Source of the DNA: Capra hircus
Lineage: Eukaryota > Chordata > Mammalia > Artiodactyla > Bovidae
Assembly (NCBI RefSeq): GCF_001704415.2
Contig: NC_030811.1
Coordinates: 81,486,069-81,550,068, forward strand
DNA length: 64,000 nucleotides
Direction: 5' to 3'
Every line of letters starts with the position of its first letter. Within the stretch, counting starts at the first letter, position 1. A program made the position numbers and the translations under genes. Shown here piece after piece: positions 1 through 11,934 of the stretch. A model generated the notes under the pieces. The model saw only the letters and a program-made list of their open reading frames with translations. It ran no database searches and was not told the origin of the DNA.

Positions 1-377
1 TTACATAGCTAAAAAATCAGCTGCCAAAATTAAAAATCAGAAGGTAATAGACACTAATAAATATATCTCACATTTTGGTAAATACTTGAAGATCCCAAGA
101 TCAAAGACCCTTGGAGTGGTAGCCCCTTAACGGGTCAAGCACTGCCCAGTTTGCCATATGCTTTGCCTGTTCTAATTTCCTAGGGTGGCCAAACGGCAGT
201 TGCCATTTAACATCTTGCTCCTCTCTTTGTTCCTCTCCACCCTTTTTCCTCCTTCCTGCTTTTCTCCCTTCCTGCCTTCCTTTCTTCTTTCTTTCAGTTC
301 TAGGTCCACTTAACTTCTTTACAATACATACCTGGCACCTTAAGCAATTAAAATTGTTTCTAAATTGTATGTCTCTA
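1..377. other. Non-coding sequence with a polypyrimidine tract
   Basis: No gene or recognised repeat is visible. Positions about 217-295 are almost entirely C/T on the plus strand and end in CAG at 295-297, which looks like a splice acceptor but lacks any following coding frame. It is most simply read as low-complexity DNA. Confidence 0.5.
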
Positions 378-650
378 GCTCTATACAGTCAACAAAAACA
401 AGACCAGGAGCTGACTGTGGCTAAGATCATAAACTCCTTATTGCCAAATTCAACTCAAATTGAAAAAAGTAGGGAAAACCGCTAGACCATTCAGGTATGA
501 CCTCAATCAAATCCCTTATGATTATACAGTGGAAGTGAGAAATTGATTTAAGGGCCTAGATCTGATAGATAGAGTGCCTGATGAACTATGGATGGAGGTT
601 CATGACATTGTACAGGAGACAGGGATCAAGACCATCCCCATTGAAAAGAA

Positions 651-1850
651 ATGCAAAAAAGCAAAATGGCTGTCTGGGGAGGCCTTACAAATAGCTGTGA
701 AAAGAAGAGAAGCAAAAAGCCAAGGAAAAAGGAAAGATATAAGCATCTGAATGCAGATTTCCAAAGAATAGCAAGAAGAGATAAGAAAGCCTTCTTCAGC
801 GATCAATGCAAAGAAATAGAGGAAAACAACAGAATGGGAAAGACTAGGGATCTCTTTAAGAAAATTAGAGATACCAAGGGAACATTTTATGCAAAGATGG
901 GCTCAATAAAGGACAGAAATGGTCTGGACCTAACAGAGGCAGAAGACATTCAGAAGAGGTGGCGAGAATACACAGAACTGTACAAAAAAAATCTTCACGA
1001 CCCAGATAATCGTGATGATGTGATCACTCATCTAGAGCCAGACATCTTGGAATGTGGAGTCAAGTGGGCCTTAGAAAGCATCACTACGAACAAAGCTAGT
1101 GGAGGTGATGGAATTCCAGTTGAGCTGTTTCAAATCCTGAAAGATGATGCTGTGAAAGTGCTGCACTCAATATGCCAGCAAACTGGGAAAACTCAGCAGT
1201 GGCCACAGGACTGGAAAAGGTCAGTTTTCATTCCAAACCCAAAGAAAGGCAATGCCAAAGAATGCTCAAACTACTGCACAATTGCACTCATCTCACATGC
1301 TAGTAAAGTACTGCTCAAAATTCTCCAAGCCAGGCTTCAGCAATACGTGAACTGTGAACTCCCTGATGTTCAAACTGGTTTTAGAAAAGGCAGAGGAACC
1401 AGAGATCCAATTGCCAACATCCGCTGGATAATGGAAAAAGCAAGAGAATTCCAGAAAAACATCTATTTCCGCTCTCTTGACTATGTCAAAGCCTTTGACT
1501 GTGTGGATCACAATAAACTGTGGAAAATTCTGAAAGAGATGGGAATACCAGACCACCTGACCTGCCTCTTGAGAAATCTGTATGCAGGTCAGGAAGCAAC
1601 AGTTAGATCTGGACATGGAACAACAGACTGGTTCCAAATAGGAAAAGGAGTACGTCAAGGCTGTATATTGTCACCTTGCTTATTTAACTTATATGCAGAG
1701 TACATCATGAGAAACGCTGGGCTGGAAGAAACACAAGTTGGAATCAAGATTGCCGGGAGAAATATCAACCTCAGATATATAGATGACACCACCCTTATGG
1801 CTGAAAGTGAAGAGGAGCTAAAAAGCCTCTTGATGAAAGTGAAAGAGTAG
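651..1850 (+). pseudogene. BovB reverse-transcriptase fragment (399 codons)
   Basis: The longest BovB RT frame in the window. From about residue 27 (KERYKHLNADF) it follows the BovB protein; the first 25 residues are out of frame because of the upstream 1-nt loss, so the ATG at 651 is not the native start. Visible RT motifs: PVELFQILKDDAVKVLH, then LDYVKAFDCVDH (motif A with its Asp), GVRQGCILSPCLFNLY (motif B) and RYIDDTTLM (motif C, the usual YADD changed to YIDD). A codon is missing before motif C (NINLRY). The frame ends at a premature TAG, and BovB sequence continues in frame beyond it. Decayed, not functional. Confidence 0.85.
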
Positions 1851-1895
1851 AGTGAGAAAGTTGGCTTAAAGCTCAACATTCAGAAAACAAAGATC

Positions 1896-2539
1896 ATGGC
1901 ATCTGGTCCCATCACTTCACGGGAAATAGATGGGGAAACAGTAGAAACAGTGACAGACTTCATTTTTGGGGGCTCCAAAATCACTGCAGATGGTGATTGC
2001 AGCCATGAAATTAAAAGACGCTTACTCCTTGGAAGAAAAGTTATGACCAACCTAGCATATTCAAAAGCAGAGACATTACTTTGCCGACTAAGGTCCATCT
2101 ACTCAAGGCTATGGTTTTTCCTGTGGTCATGTATGAATGTGAGATTTGGACTGTGAAGAAAGCTGAGCCCCGAAGAATTGATGCTTTTGAAGTGTGGTGT
2201 TGGAGAAGACTCTTGAGAGTCCCTTGGACTGCAAGGAGATCCAACCAGTCTATTCTGAAGATCAACCCTGGGATTTCTTCGGAAGGACTGATGCTAAAGC
2301 TGAAACTCCAGTACTTTGGCCACCTCATCCGAAGAGTTGACTCATTGGAAAAGACTCTGATGCTGGGAGGGATTGAGGGCAGGAGGAGAAGGGGAGGACA
2401 GAGGATGAGATGGCTACATGGCATCACTGACTCGACGGATGTGAGTCTGAGTGAACTCTGGGAGATGGTGATGGACAGGGAGGCCTGGCGTGCTGCGATT
2501 CATGGGGTCGGAAAGAGTCGGACACGACTGAGCGACTGA
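1896..2539 (+). pseudogene. BovB RT C-terminal region, frameshifted
   Basis: Two overlapping frames (1896-2156 and 2081-2539) hold the downstream part of the BovB protein. The first reads ITSREIDGETVETV and SKITADGDCSHEIK; after the shift near 2060-2080 the second reads AMVFPVVMYECEIW, RRLLRVPWTARRSNQSIL, MLKLKLQYFGHLIRR and ends RAAIHGVGKSRTRLSD. These are C-terminal sequences of the element and carry no catalytic RT motif. Confidence 0.8.
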
Positions 2540-2643
2540 ACTGAACTGAACCCTCATAAAACTTTACATCCAGAACCAAGCACATTACAGCACTTTTTAG
2601 ACCACTCTTATTGATCATGATGCTATATTCTTGTATGACAACT

Positions 2644-2942
2644 ACATTATATTCCTGCTGCTGCTGCTAAGTCACTTCAGCAGTGTCCGGGTCTGTGCGA
2701 CCCCATAGACGGCAGCCCACCATGCTCCCCCATCCCTGGGATTCTCCAGGCAAGAACACTGGAGTGGGTTTCCATTTCCTTCTCCAATGCATGAAAGTGA
2801 AACGTGAAAGTGAAGTTGGTTAGTTGTGTCCGACCCTCAGCGACCCCATGGACTGCAGCCTTCCAGGCTCCTCCGTCCATGGGATTTTCCAGGCAAGAGT
2901 ACTGGAGTGGGGTGCCATTGCCTTCTCCAACATTATATTCCT
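2644..2942 (-). mobile_element. Bov-A2 SINE with 13-bp TSD
   Basis: Dimeric BovA SINE on the minus strand, 2657-2929. On the plus strand it starts with GCTGCTGCTGCT (the complement of its (AGC)n tail) and ends with GCCATTGCCTTCTCC. It is flanked by a perfect 13-bp duplication ACATTATATTCCT at 2644-2656 and 2930-2942. The two halves are joined near 2790-2815 by the GAAAGTGAAA-type linker. Frames through it are artefacts. Confidence 0.92.
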
Positions 2943-3804
2943 AGGTATCTAAAATTAGCTTATATTGAATTCACAGTCAAGTAAAATTCCCCAGGCTGAA
3001 GCAGTACTCTCTATGCAGCTGGAATTCCTTGTAAACCACCCCCAGACTCAGTACTTCCTTACATTCTAGAGGAATACTTAGAGCTCTAGCTAACTATCAG
3101 ACTAAACAGAAGTCACCCCTGCCATGACCTACAGCCATGTTCATATAACTCAGCTTTTACCTTATTCTCACTTGAGTCTCTATTCTAATTACTGAGTCAC
3201 TGCATATTTACTTGTGCAGAAGCTCCTGCTTGGAACCTTGCGATTCCAAAACATGTGCCTGGACCCTAAGCCCTAGCACATTAACTGATGCTATCACTGA
3301 CTTTAGACAAATGTTAAGTTGCTTGTATCTCACAGAGAATATGGCTGTAGTGTTTCCCTGCGATCCTAGCGTCCTCATTTGTAACTGTGCCTGTACTCCT
3401 GTTGTACTGATTTGTGTGCTTCCGCGTAGGCTCTGGATCCCTTAGTGTCAACTCCATGGGAACACAGGGCCAGATTCAGGCCCCGCTCTTGGTGATCTGC
3501 ATGATCTGCTAAGCACTGATAAGTCATAGCTACTTTTATCTTTTAAAATGTAAATAGTAGTTAACTGAGTGTTGTGAGACAGTTTGAATTATTTTTAGTC
3601 TTAATAATAGTATTTACTACCCATATAATTAATGATGTAAGTATGTGACCATTTTAAAATTAGCATAGAGTTATAGTCCCAAAACATTCATAAAGGGCCT
3701 TTAGAGTGTTCATGTTTTCTTTTTGTTCTTTCCTTTTGGTTGCTCCATGTTGCTTGTTTTGGCAATAAACTGTAAGTTATAGTTTACTTTTTGAACCTCA
3801 GTAT
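2943..3804. other. Unassigned sequence; possible LTR-like block 2990-3510
   Basis: No gene seen. About 2990-3510 is less AT-rich than its surroundings and holds scattered CpG (for example near 3361, 3369 and 3423), a texture I associate with an old ruminant ERV LTR. I could not fix its ends or family. The rest, to 3804, is AT-rich with nothing recognised. Confidence 0.3.
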
Positions 3805-4032
3805 AGAAAACCCAGGTGCTGCTAGTGGTAAAGAACCCGCTTGCCAGTGCAGGAAACATAAGAGATACAGGTTCAGTCCCTTTGTTGGGGAGATGCCCTG
3901 AAGGAAGTCATGGCAACCCACTCTAGTCTACTAGCCTGGAGAATCCCATGGACAGAGGAGCCTGGCAGGCTGTCGTCCAAAGGGTCACAAAGAGTCAGAC
4001 ACTACTGAAGTGACTTAGTACACAGAAGACCC
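3805..4032 (+). mobile_element. Bov-tA SINE, first of a tandem pair
   Basis: tRNA-Glu-derived head (GGTAAAGAACCCGC, then the decayed B box GGTTCAGTCCC) fused to a BovA segment ending in GTGACTTAGTACACAG. An imperfect 9-bp duplication, AGAAAACCC at 3805-3813 and AGAAGACCC at 4024-4032, supports SINE boundaries of 3814-4023. Confidence 0.85.
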
Positions 4033-4254
4033 TGAGCTTCCCAGGCATTGCTAGTGGTAACGAACCCACCTGCCAATGCAGGAGACATAAGAGACCCAGG
4101 ATCTATCCCTGGGTTGGGAAGATCCCCTGGAGAAGGAAATGGCAACACACTCCAATAGTCTTATCTGGGAAATACAACGGACACAGGAGCCTGGCAGGCT
4201 ACAGTTCATGGGGTCGAAATAGCTTGACACAATTTAGCAACTAAACGACAAAAA
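4033..4254 (+). mobile_element. Bov-tA SINE, second of a tandem pair
   Basis: Starts directly at the 3' duplication of the preceding SINE (TGAGCTTCCCAGG) and ends in CTAAACGACAAAAA. It is diverged, and no independent TSD is obvious. The abutting same-strand arrangement may reflect insertion into the A-rich end of the first copy. Confidence 0.83.
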
Positions 4255-5088
4255 TAGAACTTCATTAGTGTCCCTACTACATTTGCCTAGTTAGATACAT
4301 CATTTCATTTCATGTTTAAACACCTTTTCAACTGTAAGTTACACATATGCATTCCAGTTTTAAAGCTTCTGAAAAAAAATTATGATTATCCCCTTATATC
4401 TACTAAGTAACTAATGCAAACTTTGAACAAGGCAAGTGTAGAGACTTGCAGCTCTTTTATATAGACAATTCTCTGAGTTAATACATTCCTTGATTTACTC
4501 ATTAGTAAATCTATGAGTTTTAGCCCATCCCTTCTTGCTACTATAACATTGATGTTGTTAGTAGTTGGAAAATATTCAACAAATAAATGTGTATTCTAGC
4601 ATTTAAAATTCATAGTTAAAATTTCTTCTGCATTGGTAAAATACAAATATTTCAGGTAGAAATAGTAGGTATCTGATATAAGAGATATAAGTAAATATTT
4701 GAGTGTAGAATTTGCAGAACTTGGGCTAATTCCAAGTGAATTTTAAAAAAGGGGAGCAGAATGTGTTGTGTGTGAGGGAGTATATGCAGCACTGCAGCTA
4801 ACAGAGGATGGAACTTAGGAAGAGGTAACTACAACAGTAAATGATACTGTAGATGTGTGGTGTGTCAGGTACCAGTGGGATATCCAGGCAGGGATGCAGA
4901 AAGCATAGATATGTTAATCTGGAGCTCTAGAAACTCTAGAGAGGAGAAAAAGATTTGGAGTTCATTAGTAAAACAGGCATGGTGTGACACCATAGGGAAT
5001 GAAGTACTTGCTCAAGAAAAGCGTGCAGATGAGAAAGAGGAGCATGCAGAAGAAAGAATCATATGAGAGACGTTTACAGGAGACATCA
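4255..5088. other. No recognised feature
   Basis: AT-rich sequence with no gene, RNA or known repeat that I can support. A 69-codon frame at 4857 shows no recognisable motif. Confidence 0.5.
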
Positions 5089-5812
5089 CAGTTCAGTTCT
5101 GTCACTCAGTCGTGTCCAACTCTTTGCAACCCCATGAATCGCAGCACGCCAGGCCTCCCTGTCCTACACCAACTCTCAGAGTTCACCCAGACTCATGCCC
5201 ATTGAGGCAGTGATGCCATCCAGCCATCTCATCCTGGGTCGTCCCCTTCTCCTCCTGCCCCCAATCCCTCCCAGCATCAGAGTCTTTTCCACTGAGTCAA
5301 CTCTTCGCATGAGGTGGCCAAAGTACTGGAGTTTCAGCTTCAGCATCAGTCCTTCCAAAGAAATCCCAGGGTTGATCTCCTTCAGAATGGACTGGTTGGA
5401 TCTCTTTGCAGTCCAAGGGACTCTCAAGAGTCTTCTCCAACACCACACTTCAAAAGCATCAATTCTTTGGTGTTCAGCCTTCTTCACAGTCCAAATCTCA
5501 CATCCATACATAACCACTGGAAAAACCATAGCCTTGACTAGACGAAACTTAGTCGGCAAAGTAATGTCTCTGCTTTTGAATATGCTATCTAGGTTGGTCA
5601 TAACTTTTCTTCCAAGGAGTAGGCGTCTTTTAATTTCATGGCTGCAGTCACCATCTGCAGTGATTTTGGAGCCCCCCAAAATAAAGTCTGACACTGTTTC
5701 CACTGTTTCCCCATCTATTTCCCATGAAGTGATAGGACCAAATGCCACGATCTTTGTTTTCTGAATGTTGAGCTTTAAGCCAACTTTTTCACTCTCCTCT
5801 TTCACTTTCCAG
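5089..5812 (-). mobile_element. BovB 3' fragment
   Basis: About 0.72 kb of the BovB 3' end on the minus strand, from CAGTTCAGTTCTGTCACTC at 5089 (the 3' tail side) to the complement of KVKEESEKVGLKL near 5805. The copy is close to the young BovB form (GAATCGCAGCACGCCAGG). A 209-codon minus frame, 5805-5176, runs through it without a stop, from KEESEKVGLKLNIQKTK to SMGMSLGEL, but starts after RT motif C and so has no catalytic core. Confidence 0.9.
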
Positions 5813-6092
5813 AACTTGGTTAAATTGTGACATTAACTACCCAACTGGAAAGATAATATTTTAAAAACTGAACAGCTCCCTCCAAACTTCATACAACTCC
5901 ACATGAGGTACCAAATCCAAATGATTCACAGAGAAGTTTCACAAACATTAAAATTTTCAAAGCATGCACCAGTGGATTTCAACCAGGGAGCAATTTTTTT
6001 GCCAGGAGACATTCATCATTTTGGGCAACATTTTTGATTGTCGCAACTGGGAAAGGGACTGGTGTAAGGAGAGTATTCTATTGGCCTCTAGT

Positions 6093-8034
6093 AGGAATAA
6101 GTCAGTTCAGTTCAGTCACTCAGTCATGTCCAACTCTTTGCAGCCCCATGGACTATAGCACAACAGGCTTCCCTGTCCATCACCAACTCCATCACCAACT
6201 CCTGGAGTTTGTCCATACTCATGTCTATCGAGTTGGTGATGCCATCCAACCATCTCATCCCTGTTATCCCCTTCTTCTCCTGCCTTCAGTCTTTTCCAGC
6301 ATCAAGGTCTTTTCAAATGAGTCAGCTTTTTGCATCAGGTGGCCAAAGTATTGGAGTTTCAGCTTCAGCGTTAGTCCTTCCAATGCATATTCAGGACTGC
6401 TTTCCTTTAGGATGGACTGGTTTGATCTCCTTGCAGTCCAAGGGACTGTCACGAGTCTTCTCCAACACCACAGTTCAAAAGCATCAATTCTTCTGTGCTC
6501 AGCTTTCTTTATAGACCAGCACTCACATCCATACATAGGTACAGGAAAAACCATAGCTTTGACTAGATGGACCTTTGTTGGCTATGTAATGTCTCTGCTT
6601 TTTAATACCCTGTCTAGGTTGGTCATATCTTTTCTTCCAAGAAGTAAGTATCTTTTGATTTCATGGCTGCAGTCACCATCTGCAGTGATGTTGGAGCCCA
6701 AGAAAATAGTCTGTCACTGTTTCCATTGTTTTACAACTATTTGCCATGAACTGATGGGACCAGATGCCATGATCTTCATGTTTTGAATGATGAGTTTTAA
6801 GCCAACTTTTCACTGTTCTCTTTCATCAAGAGGCTCTTTAGTTCTTCTTCGCTTTCTGCCGTAAGTGTATTGTCATCTGCATATCTGAGGTTATTGATAT
6901 TTCTGGCAATCTTGATTCCAACTTGTGCTTCATCCAGTCCAGCATTTCACATGATGTACTCTGCATATAAGTTAAATAGGCAGGGTGACAATATATAGCC
7001 TGGATCCAGTCTGTTCCACGTCCAGTCTAACTGTTGCTCCTTGACCTGTATATAGATTTCTCCGGAAGCAGATCAGGTGGTCTGGTATTCCCCATCTCTT
7101 TCAGAATTTTCCACAGTTTATTGTGATCCACACAGTCAAGGCTTTGGCATAGTCAATTAAGCAGAAATAGATATTTTTCTGGAACTCTTTTGCTTTTTCA
7201 ATGATCCAACAAATGTTGACAATTTGATCTTTGATCCACTACTTTTTCTAAATCCAGGTTGAACATCTGGAAATTCATGGTTCACTTAGTGCTGAAGCCT
7301 GGCTTGGAGAATTTTAAGCATTACTTTATTAGCGTGTGAGATGAGTGCAATTGTACGGTAGTTTGTATATTCTTTGGCATTGCCTTTCTTTGGGATTGGA
7401 ATGAAAACTGACATTTTCCAGTCCTGTGGCCACTGCTGAGTTTTCCCAATTTGCTGGCATATTGAGTGCAGCACTTTCACAGCATCATCTTTCAGGATTT
7501 GAAACAGCTCAACTGGAATTCCATCACCTCCGCTAGCTTTGTTCATAGTGATGCTTCCTAAGACCCACTTAACTTCACATTCCAGGATGTCTGCCTAGAG
7601 GTGAGTGATCACACCATCACATTTATGTGGGTCATGAAGATCTTTTCTGTATAGTTCTTCTATGTACTGTTGCCACCTCTTCTTAATATCTTCTGCTTCT
7701 CTTAGGTTCATACCATTTCTGTCATTTATTGTGCCCATCTTTGCATGAAAATTTCCCTTAGTATCACTAATTTTCTTGAAGAGAAGTCTAGTCTTTCCCA
7801 TTTTATTCTTTTCCTGTATTTCTTTGCATTGATCACTGAGGAAGGCTTTCTTATCTCTCCTTGTTATTCTTTGAAACTCTACATTCAGATGGGTATATCT
7901 TTCCTTTTCTCCTTTGCCTTTAGCTTCCTTTCTTTTCTCAGCTATTGGTAAAGCCTCTACAGACAACCATTTTGCCTTTTTATATTTCCTTTTCTTGAGG
8001 ATGGTCATATTCCAGTAGGAAAAGGAATAGGTCA
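6093..8034 (-). mobile_element. BovB, 5'-truncated, with imperfect 12-bp TSD
   Basis: Minus-strand BovB of about 1.9 kb, 6105-8022. Candidate duplications AGGAATAAGTCA (6093-6104) and AGGAATAGGTCA (8023-8034) differ at one base. The copy is older than that at 5089: its coding sequence is split among several frames, including minus 6554-6264 (WCWRRLVTVPWTARRSNQSIL), 7546-7286 (NKASGGDGIPVELFQ) and 8050-7595 (RKDLHDPHKCDGVITHL). The RT motif reads YADDNTL near 6870. Decayed by many indels. Confidence 0.88.
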
Positions 8035-8279
8035 AAATACTGTTAAACATCCTACAGTATACAGGAGTGCCTTAGAGCAACAAATTATTAGCCCAAAATG
8101 TCAAGAGTGCCAAAGTTGAGAAATTCTGGAATAGAAGAAAAAGTTGCAAAATGCAAAAAGCTTATTCTTGGTTTATATTTGAAGGGAAAAAATTTTAAAA
8201 CTATCAAAGATAGTTGTGATAAAATTATTAATAAAGTTTGCTTCCAATGGTTGATGCAGTTATACCAATAAAATATGAA

Positions 8280-8830
8280 TAAGGCCTATGTTTTTATTAA
8301 AATAATACACATGACAGAGAAGGCTTTATTTCAAAGTGCATGGCTGATTCAACAAAATCAAATCTGGCAATATTTAATATCAAAAATAATGGAGAAAAAC
8401 TACATTTCAACATATCCCAAATAATACTCAAAAAATTTAATAGCCAATCCATATAAAAAATTATAATCCTATTCTAGTGAATGAAAGAAACTTTCTTAAC
8501 TTGGTAAAAAGTATAAATTTTTAAAAAATCTTATTCAACAGTAAACTACTAAAGTTATTTCTAGTAGAATTAGGAAAAAGAAAAGTCTGACATACATCAC
8601 CATGTCAGATTATTCTCTATATTATAATAACATAAGAAAAGATCTAATAATAATTTTTCAAGTGGAATAGAAAAAGTAATCATTATATATTTTGAATGCT
8701 TACAGAATTCAATAAAAATGAAAAATAGTCAAATTACTGAAAATATAGAAAATTTTCTTAAAGCAAGATTAAAAAATAATTTAATACCAGAAATAATCAA
8801 CTAGTCATCAAATTAAAACTGTTATTCTTC
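8280..8830 (+). mobile_element. Possible decayed L1 (L1M-like) ORF2 remnant
   Basis: A-rich plus-strand sequence with scattered similarity to the region around the reverse transcriptase of old L1 elements (for example GATTCAACAAAATC and GAGAAAAAC). No open frame survives, and the assignment is tentative. Confidence 0.3.
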
Positions 8831-9180
8831 ACTCTAGTAATAATGATAATAAGCTTAAAATAGAGTCTACTTTAGCTTTTGGCTACCCACTGTCTCTTCC
8901 TCCTTTTCTGTACAGCAAACTCCTCACTCTATGGTGGGGATCTGGAGATGTCCATTACATGCTACTGTGTGGGTCCCCAGCTGGCCATCTGCTTTGTCTG
9001 AATCCATTATTTTTCTTTGTCTGTTTTTACCCTATAAAGGTTCAGTTGACTCGAAATGGTTTGTTAGAGTAGTTTTATTGCTGTCAACCAAAGAACTAAA
9101 AAACGAGGTATAAAGGACCAAAAGAAAGAAAAGTTCAATCACAAAGGAAAAGAACACATGAGCAATTAGGTGTGGGTTGC
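8831..9180. other. No recognised feature
   Basis: AT-rich sequence without a supported gene or repeat. A 60-codon frame at 8931 shows no family motif. Confidence 0.4.
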
Positions 9181-10540
9181 TCCTGGATAGAGAAACTCAA
9201 TCAGTAAAGATCATTATTCCACTGTAAGGGTGTGGCTCAATTAATTTATTTGAAAAACAAGAAAATAGGACAACTTTACAACTATAGTTCAGTGGATCGT
9301 CCCATCAGTTAAAAAAAAAAAAAAGGCAGAACAAATAAGCTCTGTTTGTTGTAGGAAGGAGTAAAAAGAAACACATACATGAACAAATATAAAAGAAATT
9401 CTGGCAATCACTTCATAAATGATAAAATTTGAATTGAAAACTAGTGAAAAGTTATTCAAACAAGTTATACCCCCACATATTATAAGCACACACTCACATG
9501 GTCCAGTTTAATTAAAGGTGTAAATTTAAAGTATAGAACCATAAAAATTTAAGAAACATGTAAGAGACTATTTTCATCACCTTGGTGTAGTGGGGGTCTA
9601 GGTTTAGAAAAAAGAAGCTTTGAACAAACATCATAGGGAAAGAACAGATATATTTGTTTACATAAAACATAATAATAAAAGTTACTACACAGCAAAAGTT
9701 ACCATAAACGAAGATTGGAAATTCATTTGACAAGTGAATATGTACTTTTCCTTAGTAATCCAAGAACTGCAATTTTAAACAGCTAGTCAAATTGAAAATG
9801 ATTGAAAGACCTATTGAGAAGGAGGCTCCAAACACTGGATAGAGATAAGTATATTTCTGATGGGCAGTTTGGTAAAGGACCTTAAATTATAGAGAAGTGG
9901 AAGTCGCTCAGCCATGTCCAATTCTTTGTGACCTCATGGGCTATACAACTCATGGAATTCTCCAGGCCAGAATACTGAAGTGGGTAGCCTTACCCTTCTC
10001 CAAGAGATCTTTCGAATCTGGAGATTGAACCCAGGTCTCCTGCATTGTAGGCAGATTAAGTGCACAGCAATTTCGACTCACCAAATTAACTTCTAGAAAT
10101 TTATTAAATGGAAATATTTTGACAAGTACAAAAATATGATATATGTTTGATCCTTTGAGTATAGTAATAACTTGGAAACAACTTGAATGATCAACAGTGG
10201 TGGATTATTCACACACACACAAAAAAATAAGCAAAACCATGCAGGAAAATATTTATTATACAGTCATTAAATATTCTGAATTATGACTAGAAGTAATAAA
10301 CAGATGTTCATAAGACATCAAGTAATATAAAGCAGGTTACTATATTCAGTTTGTGTCTACACTATGCAGTATAATCCCAAAATATTAAGACCAAGTCTGG
10401 AAAAATATAAGTCTAATAATTAAAATGATCTCTGGAAGATAAAAAATTTTAAATTTTAGATTTTTACCTCATATATTTTTGTACTGCTTGAAGTTTTCAC
10501 ACAGATCAAATATTATTTTTATAATTACAAAACGTTAACA
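9181..10540 (+). mobile_element. HAL1/old L1-like LINE 3' region, interrupted by a SINE
   Basis: The plus strand resembles the 3' end of HAL1/L1M elements: GGAAACAACTTGAATGATC near 10170, AAGCAGGTTAC near 10332, AGTATAATCCCAAAATATTAA near 10367, and the late T-rich part near 10440-10530. It is interrupted by the Bov-tA at 9893-10080. Recognition rests on scattered anchor words, so boundaries are loose. Confidence 0.5.
9893..10082 (-). mobile_element. Bov-tA SINE
   Basis: Minus-strand Bov-tA. The BovA part comes first on the plus strand (GTCGCTCAGCCATGTCC at about 9904) and the tRNA-derived head last (GAACCCAGGTCTCCTGCATT at about 10028). Well diverged. No clean TSD found. Confidence 0.8.
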
Positions 10541-10559
10541 TAAGATTAATTTTGAAAGA

Positions 10560-11015
10560 AAAGTTGGATCAGGAAAGTCATACATTTGGACCCAATAATC
10601 TCACTTATTCTAGTTAATCCAAAGAAAATAATTCAAAATAAGAAAAATCTACAGAACTAGTTTATTTATAAACTATAATTTATGATTTATAACTGTTAAA
10701 TATTTAAAATAGCATATGTGTACAACAATAAGAGAATATGCTATTTGATGTGAAATTGTGCATCCATTAAAAAGTAATTATGAACCTTTATAGGAACTTT
10801 ACAGAGCATATTTAACAAAAATAACAAGTGAAAAAGCAAGATCTAAATTGTATGTATTTAATGAATATCCAAGTGTGTTGCAATGGAAAATAGATTTAAA
10901 TGGGCATTAAGTTCGATAGGATTCTTCTTAGTATGTATGTATGTTTAAATTTTAAACTCTTAGCAATATTATTTAATTTTCTTTCATGAAAATACTTAAA
11001 AATGAGCATGCTTTG
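10560..11015 (+). mobile_element. Second HAL1/old L1-like 3' end
   Basis: GACCCAATAATCTCACTTATTC at 10590, GCATCCATTAAAAAGTAAT at 10760 and AACAAGTGAAAAAGCAAGATC at 10823 match the same part of a HAL1/L1M 3' region as the preceding element, in the same orientation. This gives two old LINE 3' ends in tandem. Tentative family name. Confidence 0.45.
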
Positions 11016-11379
11016 TTTCTTTCCATTAAGTCCCATTGGCTGTTTTAGTCAACTCCAGGAGGTATTTGTTTTGCCATTGATTCTTTCAGTGCTATTTCAT
11101 ATCATTTATCACAGCTTGTGATTATTAGTTGTGTATTTACTGATTTTCAATCCTTTCAAATTTAATCATATATTCATAAGTTCTATTTTTTCCCATTTTA
11201 CTGACTAAATTCTAAGGATGTTTATTTATACTCTTTTCTAGTAAATATATTGTAAAGGTTCCACATTTACCCCTAAATTTTATTAACCCTTCAGAAAATA
11301 AAAGCTGTCCAGATATGAGAAATATATCTATAAACAAGATAAAGGGGGAGAGAACAACACACGACACTCACATGGCCCC
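11016..11379. other. No recognised feature
   Basis: AT-rich stretch without supported gene or repeat. Confidence 0.4.
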
Positions 11380-11622
11380 TCTTGGGTGCCAGGCACTGTT
11401 ATAGCACTTTACAAACATTAACCCCTTCAATCCAGATTGTTCACTGTCTGAGCCACCAGGCAAGCTCACTGAATCTATGGAGTAGGTACTATTGGTAAAC
11501 TTTTATAGATAAAGCTAAATTATAAAAGTTAAGGACTACATAAATCCTGGATATGAACTTAGGCAGTCTGGACTCACTGGCTACAGAGTCTGCAATGCTT
11601 TACCATTAGTGTTATCTAACAT
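11380..11622 (-). mobile_element. MIR SINE
   Basis: Mammal-wide interspersed repeat in reverse orientation: GGTGCCAGGCACTGTTATAG at 11386, AGTAGGTACTATT at 11480, GGATATGAACTTAGGCAGTC at 11550 and the tRNA-head part near 11590-11620. About 45 bases near 11430-11470 do not fit MIR and contain TGAGCCACCAGGCAAGC, resembling the reversed first bases of Bov-tA. Confidence 0.75.
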
Positions 11623-11654
11623 GGCTCTTTGGTACTGTTATTAAATACATCAAC

Positions 11655-11751
11655 CAACTAGTGGAGGACAGGGAAGCCTGGCATGCTGCAGTTCATGGGG
11701 TCACAAAGAGTCAGACATGACTGAGAGACTGAACAACAACAAAATCAACTA
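11655..11751 (+). mobile_element. BovB 3' micro-stub (about 85 bp)
   Basis: Only the last 85 bp of BovB (11661-11745: GGACAGGGAAGCCTGGC to GACTGAACAACAACAAAAT), flanked by the 6-bp repeat CAACTA at 11655-11660 and 11746-11751. The (CAA)n tail is of the older BovB type. Confidence 0.7.
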
Positions 11752-11934
11752 ATATCATGTGGTATACACATTGAATAATTCATTTACAGAAAACTGGTGA
11801 ATATACACAAATGTGGTACACATAGTATTGGCAATTGGAGGTTTTGGGGTTTTTTGAGTATTTTATGTACTTACAGGAGTTGGTCTCAAGGAACCCACTA
11901 AAATCTATCTAAACTTTATTTTTGGTCTAATTAA

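Larger units (their letters stand above)
378..2551 (+). mobile_element. BovB (RTE-clade LINE), 5'-truncated copy
   Basis: BovB encodes an endonuclease/reverse transcriptase and ends in a short tail with the motif GACTGAACTGAACTGAA. This copy keeps roughly the last 2.2 kb, from the region before the RT domain to the characteristic 3' end at about 2545. No convincing target-site duplication is seen, so the 5' boundary is approximate. Coding potential is broken: a net 1-nt loss near 710, a TAG after residues MKVKE at 1848-1850, and a further shift near 2050-2080. The 3' segment matches the BovA part of the SINEs in this window. Confidence 0.9.

Noticed and set aside
217..297. Splice acceptor at 296-297
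   Set aside because: The pyrimidine tract is long and low-complexity, and is followed by a BovB fragment rather than an exon-like frame.
3814..4254. tRNA genes in the tRNA-like heads of Bov-tA copies
   Set aside because: A/B-box-like words exist, but the heads are diverged, lack a complete cloverleaf and are fused to BovA sequence, as in all Bov-tA SINEs of the window.
5195..6786. Plus-strand frames of 189 and 250 codons
   Set aside because: They run antisense through BovB copies and start inside the repeat; the minus strand carries the real RT remnants.
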